From the NCBI GenBank assembly GCA_040779335.1, contig JBFONV010000004.1, positions 248,001 through 312,000 on the forward strand: a stretch of DNA of 64,000 bases. Reading direction: 5' to 3'. Position numbers and translations under genes: made by a program. Positions 16,130-25,197 of the stretch are shown one piece after another (position 1 is the stretch's first letter; each line of letters begins with the position of its first letter). The DNA comes from JBFONV01 sp040779335. GTDB lineage: Bacteria; Pseudomonadota; Gammaproteobacteria; Enterobacterales; Alteromonadaceae. The notes below the pieces were generated by a model. The model saw only the letters and a list, made by a program, of their open reading frames with translations, searched no databases and had not been told where the DNA came from.

Positions 16130-19100
16130 GTGAATTTATCTCGATACATTATTTATATATTATCCGTATTAACAATATCATGCGGGGGAGGGGGAAGTGA
16201 CAATAAGTCTAGCGCTCCTATTGTCGAAAAAAATATATCGCCGGTGATTGCTTCAGCAATTATTATTGAAGATAGCTCCGCTAATGGTGTGATTGAAACA
16301 CTAGAGCCTTTTATTGTCTTATTAAATATTATCGATAGTGATAATGACCCTATTACTGGCGATATTACTATCGATGACCATATTGTGGGCTTAGTTGTCT
16401 ATCAAGGCGATAAGAAGTTCACTCATCAAGCGAGTTTCTCTATCGCGACGAAAGGCGAAAAAATAGCTTTAATTAGAGTATCAGATGGTGTTAATGCTGA
16501 TGTTATCCTGAATTATCAAGTCGCAGTTGTACCCAGTAAAACTGAAGTTCAAGAGGTTTTGGCGAGTGATGTAGTGAACTTTGTTTTCGGAGGTGAAATT
16601 GACGGTTTAGATCTCCTAGGCTCAAGTACCGATGAGCTTTACCGAACGGTTGGTTATTTGTCTGCTGAATTAACAGAGGAGAATCTGAAATATAATGTAC
16701 AGCCTTCTGGTGAGTGTGGTGTAAATCGGCCTCATAAATTGCTAAAAGTCGATGTGACAGCAACAGAAACAACGATCCCTGAGCCGGGGCTTATTTTTCC
16801 TCTAGAATGTTTAAGTACAAGTCAACAAAATAAAATTGAGCAACGACAAAAAAAACTTCAATCAGCAACTATTAACAGTGAGTTTTCGGCTAATTATATT
16901 GCACAACATTTCATTATTACTAAATATGACAATGACGATATGACGATCAGCCAAATTGGTTCTGGTATTACTCTTGAGGGGGATGTAGGTACTGTTTTAT
17001 GTGCTGAGTTACCTTTAACAAAAGATGTTGACCGTTATGTCTTAACGAATTCCCAAATTGAGCAAAATATAACGTCGTTAACAGCAGAACGAAATGAATT
17101 TTTGCTCGAATGTCAACGAACCGTTAACTTTAATGAGGAGATAAATAGCTCTCCTTTGTTGGCGATAATCACAGGAGAGCTAATTGAAGTTGATAGTACT
17201 TTTCCTGCTGGTTCTATAGATGAAGTTAGCTTTTCAATTCCTTACTTAGATGGTGGTTTAGATCAAGGGGAAATCTGCGTTAGCACTACTGCAAATGATA
17301 ACATAGGCATTGAGAGTGAAATAGTGACGTTACACGCCGCAGATGGACTTACTGATAGTGTGGTTATGGTTTATCAAGAAGATGTACAACAATATTGTGC
17401 ACAGCTAATTGGCTTTGATGGACAAGTTTATATCAGTCAGGATATTACTGATTTTTCTGAAAATACGACCAGTAACATCAGTGAAAGTTATGTAGTAGAG
17501 AAAAATGATGCGCCTGTTTTTAGCAACAGCTTAGCTGATAATGTTTCATTACAGGCCCATCAAGGCATTATTACGCTTATTAAAAATGATGATGTTAGTG
17601 ATCCTGAAAATCAAACCGTGACGTTAACAGGGCAACTTCAGTTTGATACTGACCAAGCTTTAGGTAACTATGAAATTACTGCAACCGCAACAGATCCTTA
17701 TAATGCTCAATCTGAAAAAACAATAGCTATTGCTCTAACTGAAAACATAGCACCAACAGCTGAGCTGGAATTGTTAGGTGATTATATACTCATAGATGAT
17801 GCTATACGTGATGTTAACGATAGCGTTACTATCGCTTTGTCTTCCAATGATGAAGACGGCAGTGTGGTCAGTTCAACATTAAAAATGTTTTTGGATTATA
17901 CAAACGAAACTGAGATAACTAATTATTCCTCGACTTATAATCACAACATTAGTCAGGAGGGAGGTCATTCCCGAACTTTTAGCTATCAGGTTACAGATAA
18001 TGAAGGAGCTGTATCAAGTCTTGCTTTGCTTGAGTTTACTATTCATCAAAATCAGGCACCTATTTACACAGGTAAAACTGAATATAGCACTGAACGTGGT
18101 AAGTGTATTGCTATTGAACAAGAAGCTAGTGACAGTGAAGGGGATCAAATTAATTTTTCAATAGAAGGAAATAATTGGCAACTGTGTAGTGATTCAGTGT
18201 CAGATCTAGAAAAGCTAGTGACGATAAGCGATAACTATTCTAAGAGTAGCTCTACAAGCGTAAAAGCTTCATTCCTTGAATGTTCTGAGGGCAGCTTTTG
18301 GGACGGCAATGACTGCGTAGAGATTGACATCAACCCTGATGCATTCAGCTTTGAATCTGCTGACTGGGTTGGTTTAAACACTTGGATTAATTCAGACAAT
18401 ATTGTTATTTCTGGAATTAACTCGGAGACCAGTATTAGCATAGAAGGCGGGGAGTATAGTAGAGATCGAAATAATTTTACTGCTTCCTCTGGGGTAGTAA
18501 CAAATGGAGAAGTTATTAATGTTCGAGTTTTGTCTTCTGAAAATCAGGAAACAACAACAACAGCAACGTTGTACATAGGAGATAAATCTGCAAGCTATAG
18601 TGTTACTACGCTAGGTCCTGTACCTTTGATTGAAATTAAAGCAAATCGTAATAGTTTGTACGCTGGTGATTATGTAACGATAGATGGTGATTTTTTTGAT
18701 GGGGATGGCACTATCGTTGATATATCTTGGTCTCAAGAAGATGGCAGTGTCCCCGTGCCAATTAATGTAGATAAAGAAAATCAACGCGAGTCTAATATTA
18801 GCTTCTTGGCTCCCAATGTGATTAATGACGAAAATTATACATTTAGATTGACCATTGAAGATAATGATGGGAATAGTGCGTATGATGAAGTAAATATTGA
18901 AGTGAAACCAAGCCGTCCTGAAAACGTAGTACCTACAGTGAATGCAGGTCAAGATCAAACTGTTAATAGTGGTGAAACTGTCTATTTATCAGGCACAGCG
19001 AGTGATGTTGATGGCACAGTTGAGAGCTATGGCTGGGGGCAATATACAACGACTATTGTTGCAACGGGAGAATATACATCAGGACCAAACGCGGGATTAG

Positions 19101-19279
19101 AAAATAGGAGTGCTAGCAGTACTAGTTTTATTGCGCCTGATGTAACAGAAGCTATTATATTAATGTTCCATTTGCAAGCAACAGATAATGAGGGTGGACA
19201 AAATGAAGGTCCTAATTTAGGCAGCACTCCTGCGAGTGGTCCATCAGATGATATTATCTATATTACAGTTCAACCATAA
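16130..19279 (+). CDS. Large surface lipoprotein with Ig/cadherin/PKD-like repeats
   Basis: This 1049-residue protein starts at GTG 16130 with AAAGGA at 16118-16123. Its signal ends in the lipobox ISC followed by a glycine run, so it is a predicted lipoprotein. The body is acidic and beta-rich. Cadherin-like repeats are suggested near residues 460-540 (NDAPVF, then ATATDPYNA). Two PKD/Ig-like repeats lie near 830-920 and 930-1045, with the pattern VNAGQDQTVNSGETVYLSG and DVDGTVESYGW. Such proteins usually sit on the cell surface and bind carbohydrate, metal or other proteins. It runs tail to tail with the minus-strand sulfotransferase, with three bases between the stops, and is framed by ~100-base direct repeats. 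Confidence 0.75.
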   Translation: MNLSRYIIYILSVLTISCGGGGSDNKSSAPIVEKNISPVIASAIIIEDSSANGVIETLEPFIVLLNIIDSDNDPITGDITIDDHIVGLVVYQGDKKFTHQASFSIATKGEKIALIRVSDGVNADVILNYQVAVVPSKTEVQEVLASDVVNFVFGGEIDGLDLLGSSTDELYRTVGYLSAELTEENLKYNVQPSGECGVNRPHKLLKVDVTATETTIPEPGLIFPLECLSTSQQNKIEQRQKKLQSATINSEFSANYIAQHFIITKYDNDDMTISQIGSGITLEGDVGTVLCAELPLTKDVDRYVLTNSQIEQNITSLTAERNEFLLECQRTVNFNEEINSSPLLAIITGELIEVDSTFPAGSIDEVSFSIPYLDGGLDQGEICVSTTANDNIGIESEIVTLHAADGLTDSVVMVYQEDVQQYCAQLIGFDGQVYISQDITDFSENTTSNISESYVVEKNDAPVFSNSLADNVSLQAHQGIITLIKNDDVSDPENQTVTLTGQLQFDTDQALGNYEITATATDPYNAQSEKTIAIALTENIAPTAELELLGDYILIDDAIRDVNDSVTIALSSNDEDGSVVSSTLKMFLDYTNETEITNYSSTYNHNISQEGGHSRTFSYQVTDNEGAVSSLALLEFTIHQNQAPIYTGKTEYSTERGKCIAIEQEASDSEGDQINFSIEGNNWQLCSDSVSDLEKLVTISDNYSKSSSTSVKASFLECSEGSFWDGNDCVEIDINPDAFSFESADWVGLNTWINSDNIVISGINSETSISIEGGEYSRDRNNFTASSGVVTNGEVINVRVLSSENQETTTTATLYIGDKSASYSVTTLGPVPLIEIKANRNSLYAGDYVTIDGDFFDGDGTIVDISWSQEDGSVPVPINVDKENQRESNISFLAPNVINDENYTFRLTIEDNDGNSAYDEVNIEVKPSRPENVVPTVNAGQDQTVNSGETVYLSGTASDVDGTVESYGWGQYTTTIVATGEYTSGPNAGLENRSASSTSFIAPDVTEAIILMFHLQATDNEGGQNEGPNLGSTPASGPSDDIIYITVQP

Positions 19280-19372
19280 TTATTAAAATCTTCTTTGCTG
19301 TTGAAGTCTCTGCATGATGGATAACTCATTTGTGCAGAGACTACCTAACAAGTCTTTGATTTTATTTTGAGC
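19272..19372. repeat. Right copy of the ~101-bp direct repeat
   Basis: This copy spans the last bases of the large lipoprotein gene and the final ~30 codons of the adjacent minus-strand sulfotransferase. It is the presumed parent of the truncated copy at 15807-15907, because here the sulfotransferase is whole. Confidence 0.88.
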
Positions 19373-20194
19373 GAAATATTGTGTTAAACATTCACGAATA
19401 TGTGTTGCATCTGGTGTTTCTATATTATTCGTGGTGTTATGTTGACCTACCTGAATATTTTTACCGGTAACCTTTTGTAGCTGTTGTTCGAAACTGGGCA
19501 TATCATCTAAAAAGCCTACAACACTAAACTTTGCTAAATTATTTAATACTTCGTCTTGCATAGCTTTAGCGTCAGTTGCATCTTTTGGATAACGACCAGT
19601 TAAAAACATAGTCATGGTGTTAGCCATATGCCAGCCTCTGCGACTGTTAATGAGTTCATCTGCTTCTTGCCATAGCTGCTCTTTCGTCATTGGAGCATTA
19701 GATAGGCTAGGCGGCATAATAGTCATATGGTTAGTTAACCGATTGAAAATGTAATTCGATATAAAGCGCTCTACCGGGTGACGCAATAAGGTGACAAATT
19801 GATATTGCTCGGCATAATGATCTAAAATGTGACTTGTAACGTTTACGTGCCCACTGACGTAACGCCAGTTCAAATTTAAATGATAAACTAAGATATCTTG
19901 AATTTGCTTAACATGAAATTCACTAAAGTCACATTTATCATTTAATGAATTGATGGGCCTATTAAAATTAAATAAGCTAGTTTCAATTAAAGGTTTGCGT
20001 TGTAATTTTTTCTCGCCTGTTCTTGCTAGCTTTTCTCTTATAGCTCTGTCAACGGATATTCCACCACACTTTGGAATGTGTACAAATACTGTAGGTTTAC
20101 AATGTGAATTTTTAACACCAACACGATCGACCGTTAGCTCGTAACCAAGTGATTCTATTATTTTAAGTACTAGGGCTTTGGCGCGTTTTTTCAT
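19283..20194 (-). CDS. Carbohydrate sulfotransferase (Sulfotransf_2 type)
   Basis: This protein of about 303 residues has the PAPS loop FVHIPKCGGISVD and the 3'-phosphate motif TLLRHPVERFISNYIF, the pattern of the HS2ST/chondroitin-type Sulfotransf_2 family. In most members the loop reads PKTGGTS; here it is PKCGGIS. It has no clear signal peptide, so it probably acts in the cytoplasm on a glycan precursor. I chose ATG 20194, giving the basic start MKKRAKALVLK. An in-frame TTG at 20260 would add 22 residues. Its 3' end was copied to 15807-15907. Confidence 0.75.
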   Translation of the reverse strand: MKKRAKALVLKIIESLGYELTVDRVGVKNSHCKPTVFVHIPKCGGISVDRAIREKLARTGEKKLQRKPLIETSLFNFNRPINSLNDKCDFSEFHVKQIQDILVYHLNLNWRYVSGHVNVTSHILDHYAEQYQFVTLLRHPVERFISNYIFNRLTNHMTIMPPSLSNAPMTKEQLWQEADELINSRRGWHMANTMTMFLTGRYPKDATDAKAMQDEVLNNLAKFSVVGFLDDMPSFEQQLQKVTGKNIQVGQHNTTNNIETPDATHIRECLTQYFAQNKIKDLLGSLCTNELSIMQRLQQQRRF

Positions 20195-20398
20195 AAGAGT
20201 ATAATTAATTATCCGTTTAAAAAGAGCTAATGTCGTTAGTCGTTCATGAAGCACTAACAAGAACTATAAATGATCTATAGCAGCCAAATATAGTGAATAT
20301 TGTGTTGTCACGTGTACATTATTGATTCTACACCTTTAACCGTTTTATCATTTTTTCTGGGTTTATTTTGATAAAATCAATACCTTATCATGTTTTCT

Positions 20399-21712
20399 TT
20401 AATTTCTACCCGCCCAAAGTAATTTGATTGTTTGTGGTATTTGTAATGGCCAAACGAGCATTGCTACGGTCATTTGAATCGCAAAAGGCCTTGTTGCTCT
20501 AGGAATAAATAGACTTAAATAGCTTGCGAATATATATGATATTAACGTTGCCCAAGCCGCGCCGATGCCTCCCCATTTGGGAATGAAAATTAAATTTAAG
20601 CTGACATTGATAATTGCGCCAGCCCCTTGAGTCCATAAGCTATATTTATATAAACCCTTAATGATCAACCACTTACTAAATATTGCTCGTTGAAAAATAA
20701 ATATCGTTGCAAAAATGTGAATATTTAGTATCACAGCGCTTGAAGAGAAGGCTGCTCCGTATATCCAATCAATGAGGAGTTCAGATAGTAAAAAGGTTAA
20801 GAGGGCAATAATTACTGCGGCCGTGATTAGTATGCGCAAAAAAGAAGCGATGAAATTATTAAATTCATCAGTGCTATTTTTGTGCTTAAGAAACAACTGC
20901 TGGCTAAACGCATTTGCGATTAATACTGGAAATACATACCAAAACTCAGAAAGTCTGGCTGCAGCAGCATATATGCCTACTTCCTTTGTATCGTAATAGT
21001 AAGCCAACATAACTTGATCTATTTTTAAGTAAATTACTGCAGCTATTCCTGACAGTAGTAGCCACTTACCCCTATGAAAAAAAGCAAATAGAGTATGCGC
21101 TTTTACCTTGTGTTTTATGTTTAATTGCGCTTTTTGACTTCGATATAACCACAAATATCCTAGAGCGATAATTAAATAGGCAATGCCATGTATTCCAACG
21201 AGTGTAGTAATATTAGCACCATTAAAAACAACCCATATTTTTAGTAAGCCTGAGCACAACAATACGGTTAATCTGATCTTAAGGGTTGGTAGCACTTGAT
21301 TGTTTGCTAAAAAATAATACTCAAAAACATAAAATAATTGCGTACTTTGTAAAATGAGTAAGGTTAATATTTGACTATTTAATGATGCTTTTTCATTTAG
21401 AAGGTTAATTAAAAACAGCCCAAGGATTATAGAAAAAACTGCACCCATCCCTCTAATAAGTAGGGCAGATTTAACATAATGATGGCTATTTCTTGGATAC
21501 TTAACTACGTATTTTGTGGTTATATTATTAAGCCCCATAAAACATAAAGGGGCAAATAGACCTGCAAAAGAAAGTATATAAGCATATTCACCGAATACGT
21601 CTGGTCCAGCGACCCTAGCGAGAAATACGCCAGTAATAAAAGCTAAGCCTATCGTAATGACTCTTTCTATTATGAGAAGTGCGCTGTTATTAATACTTTT
21701 TGAGAAAGTCAT
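20399..21712 (-). CDS. Polysaccharide flippase (Wzx family), first copy
   Basis: This 437-residue protein has about twelve hydrophobic helices and the N-terminal pattern of the oligosaccharide flippase/MATE superfamily (GVFLARVAGPDVFGEYAYILSF). It would move undecaprenyl-linked repeat units across the inner membrane. It is transcribed divergently from the nitroreductase gene, and a second flippase lies at 29880-31124. Which of the two serves which glycan cannot be told from the sequence. Confidence 0.82.
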   Translation of the reverse strand: MTFSKSINNSALLIIERVITIGLAFITGVFLARVAGPDVFGEYAYILSFAGLFAPLCFMGLNNITTKYVVKYPRNSHHYVKSALLIRGMGAVFSIILGLFLINLLNEKASLNSQILTLLILQSTQLFYVFEYYFLANNQVLPTLKIRLTVLLCSGLLKIWVVFNGANITTLVGIHGIAYLIIALGYLWLYRSQKAQLNIKHKVKAHTLFAFFHRGKWLLLSGIAAVIYLKIDQVMLAYYYDTKEVGIYAAAARLSEFWYVFPVLIANAFSQQLFLKHKNSTDEFNNFIASFLRILITAAVIIALLTFLLSELLIDWIYGAAFSSSAVILNIHIFATIFIFQRAIFSKWLIIKGLYKYSLWTQGAGAIINVSLNLIFIPKWGGIGAAWATLISYIFASYLSLFIPRATRPFAIQMTVAMLVWPLQIPQTIKLLWAGRN

Positions 21713-21910
21713 TGAAAAAGTTATATTTTAAATATTGCAATAATTATACAACAAATGTAAGTAACTAAAATACCGAAATATACAGTTCAAACATAGCCTA
21801 AGTGCAATTATGTAGCTGTTTCTCAAAGGATTAGATAGAATGTTTGTTTAGGTTAAGTTTATTTCTCTTAAATGGCTTGACGCGAATAAGAATATTCAAG
21901 AACTCTCATA

Positions 21911-22978
21911 ATGCTAAAACTACTATTAAAAAAACTATTACCATCTTCATTACAAAGTTTGATAACTCAATGGCGAATTAGTTTTAAATTATTTTTATCG
22001 GCTAAATGTTCTCGTTTTAAGTTTACAAGTGGGCTGTATTATTTATTTTTTGACCAGCAATTTTATAGAGAGCAGCAAGCAACATTAGCGGGTAAAATTG
22101 CTTATAGCGAAAATAATGGACTTGCCGAAAAGTCGAGTGCGTTATTAAGGCGAAATATCCATAGGCTTGAAAAAGGCTTAATAATGAAGCCTAGAAAAGC
22201 GGTATTTGCTCAAGGATATATTACTGAAACTGTCAATTGTTTTTCTGCGTGTTTACACCGTGGTGGTATTGATGAGCAAGAACTAAAATGGGCACAAGAC
22301 GTTTTGACTCAGTATTTTGTGATAGTTGAAAATACAGATATCATTAGTAACGCAAAATATTCATTTAACGCATTGCCCGTTGTTGATGAAAAAGGGATTA
22401 GCGCTATCCCATACACTTTTGATGAACGCATTCAAGCTAATGTTCAAGCAAATGACTTGCATGATTTATTTAAGCAGCGTCGTTCTGTTCGCTGGTTTAA
22501 AAAACAGCATGTAGATAAGGCTACTATTGCTCAAGCGGTTGAAATGGCCGCTCAGGCACCAAGTGCATGCAATCGTCAACCTTTTCAATTTTATACTTTT
22601 ACGGACCCTGAAAAAGCTTCAAAAATCGCATCTATCCCTATGGGAACAAAAGGGTTTGCGCAAAATGTGCCAGCACTGATAGTAGTGGTTGGAGACTTAA
22701 GTGCCTATCCTAAAGAGCGTGATCGACATGTTATTTATATTGATGGCGGCTTAGTGGCAATGCAACTAATGTTGGCTTTTGAAACTCTTGGGTTATCTAC
22801 TTGCCCAATAAATTGGCCAGATATGGAAGTCTATGAAAGAAAAATGGATCAAGCCTTGAATCTTGAAAAACATCAAAGGCCTATTATGTTGATGGCGATA
22901 GGCTATGGAGACGATTCTGGCGGTATACCTTTTTCTCAAAAGAAAAGCACCAAGCAACTAATTAAGGACATGGATTAG
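21911..22978 (+). CDS. Nitroreductase-family protein of the polysaccharide locus
   Basis: The C-terminal ~170 residues form a flavin-dependent nitroreductase fold with the FMN-contact start RRSVRWFKKQHVD near residue 190 and APSACNRQPFQFY just after it. About 185 N-terminal residues of helical type precede it. Nitroreductase-like proteins sit next to pyruvyl transferases in many polysaccharide loci, but the substrate is not known. The stop overlaps the next gene (TAGTG), so the pair is probably made together. Confidence 0.75.
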   Translation: MLKLLLKKLLPSSLQSLITQWRISFKLFLSAKCSRFKFTSGLYYLFFDQQFYREQQATLAGKIAYSENNGLAEKSSALLRRNIHRLEKGLIMKPRKAVFAQGYITETVNCFSACLHRGGIDEQELKWAQDVLTQYFVIVENTDIISNAKYSFNALPVVDEKGISAIPYTFDERIQANVQANDLHDLFKQRRSVRWFKKQHVDKATIAQAVEMAAQAPSACNRQPFQFYTFTDPEKASKIASIPMGTKGFAQNVPALIVVVGDLSAYPKERDRHVIYIDGGLVAMQLMLAFETLGLSTCPINWPDMEVYERKMDQALNLEKHQRPIMLMAIGYGDDSGGIPFSQKKSTKQLIKDMD

Positions 22979-24171
22979 TGTTAATAGAAATTAAAGGTGT
23001 GCAATTTGTAAATAAGGGCGCCGAACTGATGTTAATGGCGATAATTGAAAAGGTCGAACTAATTTGGCCAGAAGCCGAGATATGTTTGCAACCTAGGTTA
23101 AATTCAAGCTTTAAACAACGAGCCAAGCTTGGTGCGCTACAAAGACTTCATTTAAGGAAAGGACTATTAGATCTCAATCGCATTTCTTACTTTATCCCTC
23201 AAAAATTTCGTGATTATTTAAGGCGGGCTTGGGGTGTTGTGATGGAAGCTGATATCGATATAATTCTTGATGCATCTGGCTTCAGCTATGGAGATCAATG
23301 GCCTGATGTCTCACTAATACAAACAGCAAAAGAAGCAAGACGTTTTAAGCAAAACAACAAACACTATATTTTTATGCCGCAAGCGCTAGGGCCTTTTTCA
23401 ACATTAAAAAATCGTAAGTGGGCAAAAGTAGCTTTTGAATCGGCTTCTTTCGTTTTTGCGCGAGATGAAATTTCATCGCAGCAAGTCAGCGCAATAGCTG
23501 AACAAGCAAAAACTATCGTTTCTCCTGATTTTACTAATTTGGTTGCTCCATCCCTAGATCCAAAGTATGAATATTTAGCAGGAAGTGTCGCGATAATCCC
23601 AAATAGCAAAATGTTGAGTAAGCAAAATCCTAATAAAGCCTGGCGAGAAAGTTATTTGAAGGTACTAACCAATGCTATCTCAGTACTTCAGCAAAATGGG
23701 CATCAGGTGTTTTTACTCAACCATGAAGGTGAAAGTGATATTAAATTGTGTCAAAGCATAAATAAACTTTTTGACGATAAATTAACGATTGTTTCGCCAG
23801 ATGATGCACTTCAAGTAAAGGCGATTATTGGCCAATGTGCATTAACTGTGTGTTCTAGATTTCATGGTTGCGTGAGTTCATTATCACAGGGTATTCCGTG
23901 TATAGGCACAAGTTGGAGCCATAAATATGAGCAGTTGTTCGATGAATATCAACAAACTGAAATGTTGTTAAGTGCTGACATAACCCCCAAGGAATTATCG
24001 ATATTAGTTGATTCCACATTAGCGTCATTAGTGCCGATAAGTCAGCAATTACAGGCAAGTAGTAAATTTTACAAAGAAAAAGTAGAGAGAATGTGGTCGG
24101 TGATTGAAGAGCTTATTAATTCACCAGAGCCACCTAATAAAAGAACACCGTCTAAAAACACCTTAGTATAG
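22978..24171 (+). CDS. Polysaccharide pyruvyl transferase family protein
   Basis: This 397-residue protein starts at GTG 22978, overlapping the nitroreductase stop. It shows the features of the WcaK/CsaB-type pyruvyl transferase family: an N-terminal NKGAELM stretch, the LDASGFSYGDQW motif near residue 100, and the C-terminal VCSRFHGCVSSLSQGIP motif near residue 295, where the RFH group is characteristic. These enzymes add a pyruvate ketal from phosphoenolpyruvate to sugars. The exact target sugar is not known. Confidence 0.82.
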   Translation: MLIEIKGVQFVNKGAELMLMAIIEKVELIWPEAEICLQPRLNSSFKQRAKLGALQRLHLRKGLLDLNRISYFIPQKFRDYLRRAWGVVMEADIDIILDASGFSYGDQWPDVSLIQTAKEARRFKQNNKHYIFMPQALGPFSTLKNRKWAKVAFESASFVFARDEISSQQVSAIAEQAKTIVSPDFTNLVAPSLDPKYEYLAGSVAIIPNSKMLSKQNPNKAWRESYLKVLTNAISVLQQNGHQVFLLNHEGESDIKLCQSINKLFDDKLTIVSPDDALQVKAIIGQCALTVCSRFHGCVSSLSQGIPCIGTSWSHKYEQLFDEYQQTEMLLSADITPKELSILVDSTLASLVPISQQLQASSKFYKEKVERMWSVIEELINSPEPPNKRTPSKNTLV

Positions 24172-24289
24172 GATGAATGGCATGGACTATACCGATGTTA
24201 TTAGATTGAATGCCTATCTAGAGCGCTAGCGTCTTATATCCTTCTGCTGTAGAATACGCGAAATTTTTCACGGTAAATAAGTTGCTTAG
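24172..24289 (+). promoter_or_regulatory. Intergenic gap that may hold the promoter of the glycerol-phosphate/glycosyltransferase operon
   Basis: This 118-base gap separates the pyruvyl transferase from the cytidylyltransferase. It is AT-rich and has no gene. A promoter is plausible, since the genes after it are close-packed, but I cannot name the boxes with confidence. Confidence 0.25.
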
Positions 24290-24682
24290 ATGGCTCGAGT
24301 CATAACTTTTGGTACTTTTGATATTTTTCACGTTGGTCATTTAAATATTTTAAAGCGGGCTGCTGAGTTTGGGGAGCATTTGATTGTAGGAATTTCTACC
24401 GACGCATTAAATTTTTCTAAAAAACAGCGTTACCCAGTGTGTCCGCAGAAAAGTCGTGCAGAAATTGTTGAAGCTCTAAAATGCGTAGAACAAGTCTTTT
24501 TTGAAGAGTCGCTAGAGTTGAAAAGACAATATATTATTGATTACAAAGCTGATTTTTTGGTCATGGGAGATGATTGGCAAGGGAAGTTTGATGAATTCAA
24601 TGATATTTGCCAAGTCGTTTATTTACCGAGAACACCTTCAATTAGCACCACAGAGTTAATTGAAATAGTCAAAGAAAGATAG
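24290..24682 (+). CDS. Glycerol-3-phosphate cytidylyltransferase-like protein
   Basis: This 130-residue protein belongs to the nucleotidyltransferase family with the signature GTFDIFHVGHLNIL, where HVGH is the HxGH CTP-binding motif, and the C-terminal SISTTELIE segment. Length and motifs match TagD-type enzymes, which make CDP-glycerol from glycerol 3-phosphate and CTP. A CDP-glycerol glycerophosphotransferase-like gene lies in the same run (31126-32307), which supports that substrate. Other CDP-alcohols such as CDP-ribitol remain possible. Confidence 0.82.
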   Translation: MARVITFGTFDIFHVGHLNILKRAAEFGEHLIVGISTDALNFSKKQRYPVCPQKSRAEIVEALKCVEQVFFEESLELKRQYIIDYKADFLVMGDDWQGKFDEFNDICQVVYLPRTPSISTTELIEIVKER

Positions 24683-24708
24683 TCAGGAAGACAAATTCAG
24701 GTTGTTGA

Positions 24709-25197
24709 ATGTTTAAAAAAAGAAAAGATGTCCTATTACTCGTCTACGGTAAAGGCGGACATAATGCTCAAATGAAACGCTTTATGAATCAGTATGATTC
24801 TAGAGAACTCCCGTGTATTGCTATTACTAGCGCTACTGAAGTGGATGTTGATGTTATGGCCTCCTTTTATTGCATGGAAGCACGCGATAAATTTAGTCGC
24901 TATAAAAATATTTTCGTGTTTTTTATCTATTTATTTGTTTCTGCCGTTCAAATGCTCCGTATCATTAGTAAGTATAGGGTTGTAGGACTGGTTTCTACAG
25001 GGCCTGGGCTTGCTATTGTACCGAGTATTATCTGTCGAATAATTAGAGCAAAAGTCATTTATTTTGAATCCTGGTCTCGTATATCAAAACCTTCGTTAGC
25101 CGGAAGGTTTATGTATTACATTGCCAATATTTTTTATGTTCAGCATGAATCCTTACAAAAAGAATATCCTAAAGCTATTTATGCGGGGCGACTATGA
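24709..25197 (+). CDS. Alg14/PssD-like glycosyltransferase subunit
   Basis: This 162-residue protein resembles the Alg14/PssD/Cps14F subunit: a nucleotide-fold start KDVLLLVYGKGGHNAQM, a membrane-anchoring hydrophobic stretch near residues 68-85, and the GLVSTGPGLAIVPSIIC motif. Such subunits are not active alone and pair with a PssE/Cps14G partner that holds the donor-binding half. The next gene begins with that partner, and the two overlap by four bases (ATGA). Confidence 0.82.
   Translation: MFKKRKDVLLLVYGKGGHNAQMKRFMNQYDSRELPCIAITSATEVDVDVMASFYCMEARDKFSRYKNIFVFFIYLFVSAVQMLRIISKYRVVGLVSTGPGLAIVPSIICRIIRAKVIYFESWSRISKPSLAGRFMYYIANIFYVQHESLQKEYPKAIYAGRL

Noticed and set aside
15807..19372. 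Composite transposon or insertion sequence flanked by direct repeats.
   Set aside because: No transposase, no terminal inverted repeats and no short target duplication were seen. The repeats are copies of a sulfotransferase gene end.
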